Source of the DNA: Clostridia bacterium
GTDB taxonomy: Bacteria > Bacillota > Clostridia > Oscillospirales > CAG-272
Direction: 5' to 3'
Assembly (NCBI GenBank): GCA_017958845.1
Contig: JAGDBW010000014.1
Span: 1-5,590, forward strand
Length of the DNA stretch: 5,590 bases
Below, piece by piece: positions 5,583 through 5,590 of the stretch (position 1 is its first letter; each line of letters begins with the position of its first letter). The notes under the pieces were generated by a model that was not told the DNA's origin, made no database searches, and saw nothing but the letters and a program-made list of their open reading frames with translations. A program made the position numbers and the translations under genes.

Positions 5583-5590
5583 ATGAAGGA
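5583..5590 (+). CDS. Start of a further operon gene (truncated by window end)
   Basis: ATG AAG followed by two bases of the next codon, five bases after a good GAAAGGA ribosome binding site (5571-5577). Position and strand fit another gene of the same BMC operon. Two codons say nothing about the product; an aldehyde dehydrogenase, phosphotransacylase or another shell protein would be expected nearby in such loci. Confidence 0.55.

Overview
The window is a high-GC stretch (about two thirds G+C by eye) carrying part of a bacterial microcompartment (BMC) operon, all on the + strand. The gene order is: PduT-type trimeric shell protein, glycyl radical diol/glycerol dehydratase, its radical-SAM activase, PduU-type shell protein, EutP/PduV-type GTPase, and the first codons of a further gene cut by the right edge. 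This fits the glycyl-radical microcompartment class built around B12-independent 1,2-propanediol (or glycerol) dehydratase, often called GRM3. The aldehyde and alcohol dehydrogenases, phosphotransacylase and main hexameric shell proteins such an organelle needs are not in the window and probably lie on either side.

The oxygen-sensitive enzyme and the purine-rich ribosome binding sites (AAAGGAG, AGGAGG) suggest a strict or facultative anaerobe. A high-GC member of the Clostridia, such as an Oscillospirales-like gut bacterium, is my best guess. The sequence does not settle this, and anaerobic Proteobacteria with similar loci remain possible.

Layout: 1-326 is non-coding and holds three near-identical tandem copies of a roughly 110-bp repeat, the last abutting the ribosome binding site of the PduT-like gene. 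327-872 is the PduT-like shell protein and 909-3449 the dehydratase. 3450-3682 is a 233-bp gap with short repeats and GC-rich hairpins. 3683-4471 is the activase; 4473-4832, the PduU-like shell protein, is translationally coupled to it. 4833-4967 is a C/A-rich gap, 4968-5504 the GTPase, and 5583-5590 the start of the next gene.

How the genes would work together: the activase uses SAM and a [4Fe-4S] cluster to place a radical on Gly820 of the dehydratase. The dehydratase then turns 1,2-propanediol into propionaldehyde (or glycerol into 3-hydroxypropionaldehyde) inside the shell, which retains the toxic aldehyde. The PduT-like protein keeps the pore cysteine known to hold an Fe-S cluster, and the PduU-like protein is a minor shell tile. 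The least explained parts are the intergenic regions (long tandem repeats, shared GC-rich words, hairpins), an internal helical insertion in the dehydratase that looks like an encapsulation signal, and a GTPase with a degenerate G4 motif and a lysine-rich tail.
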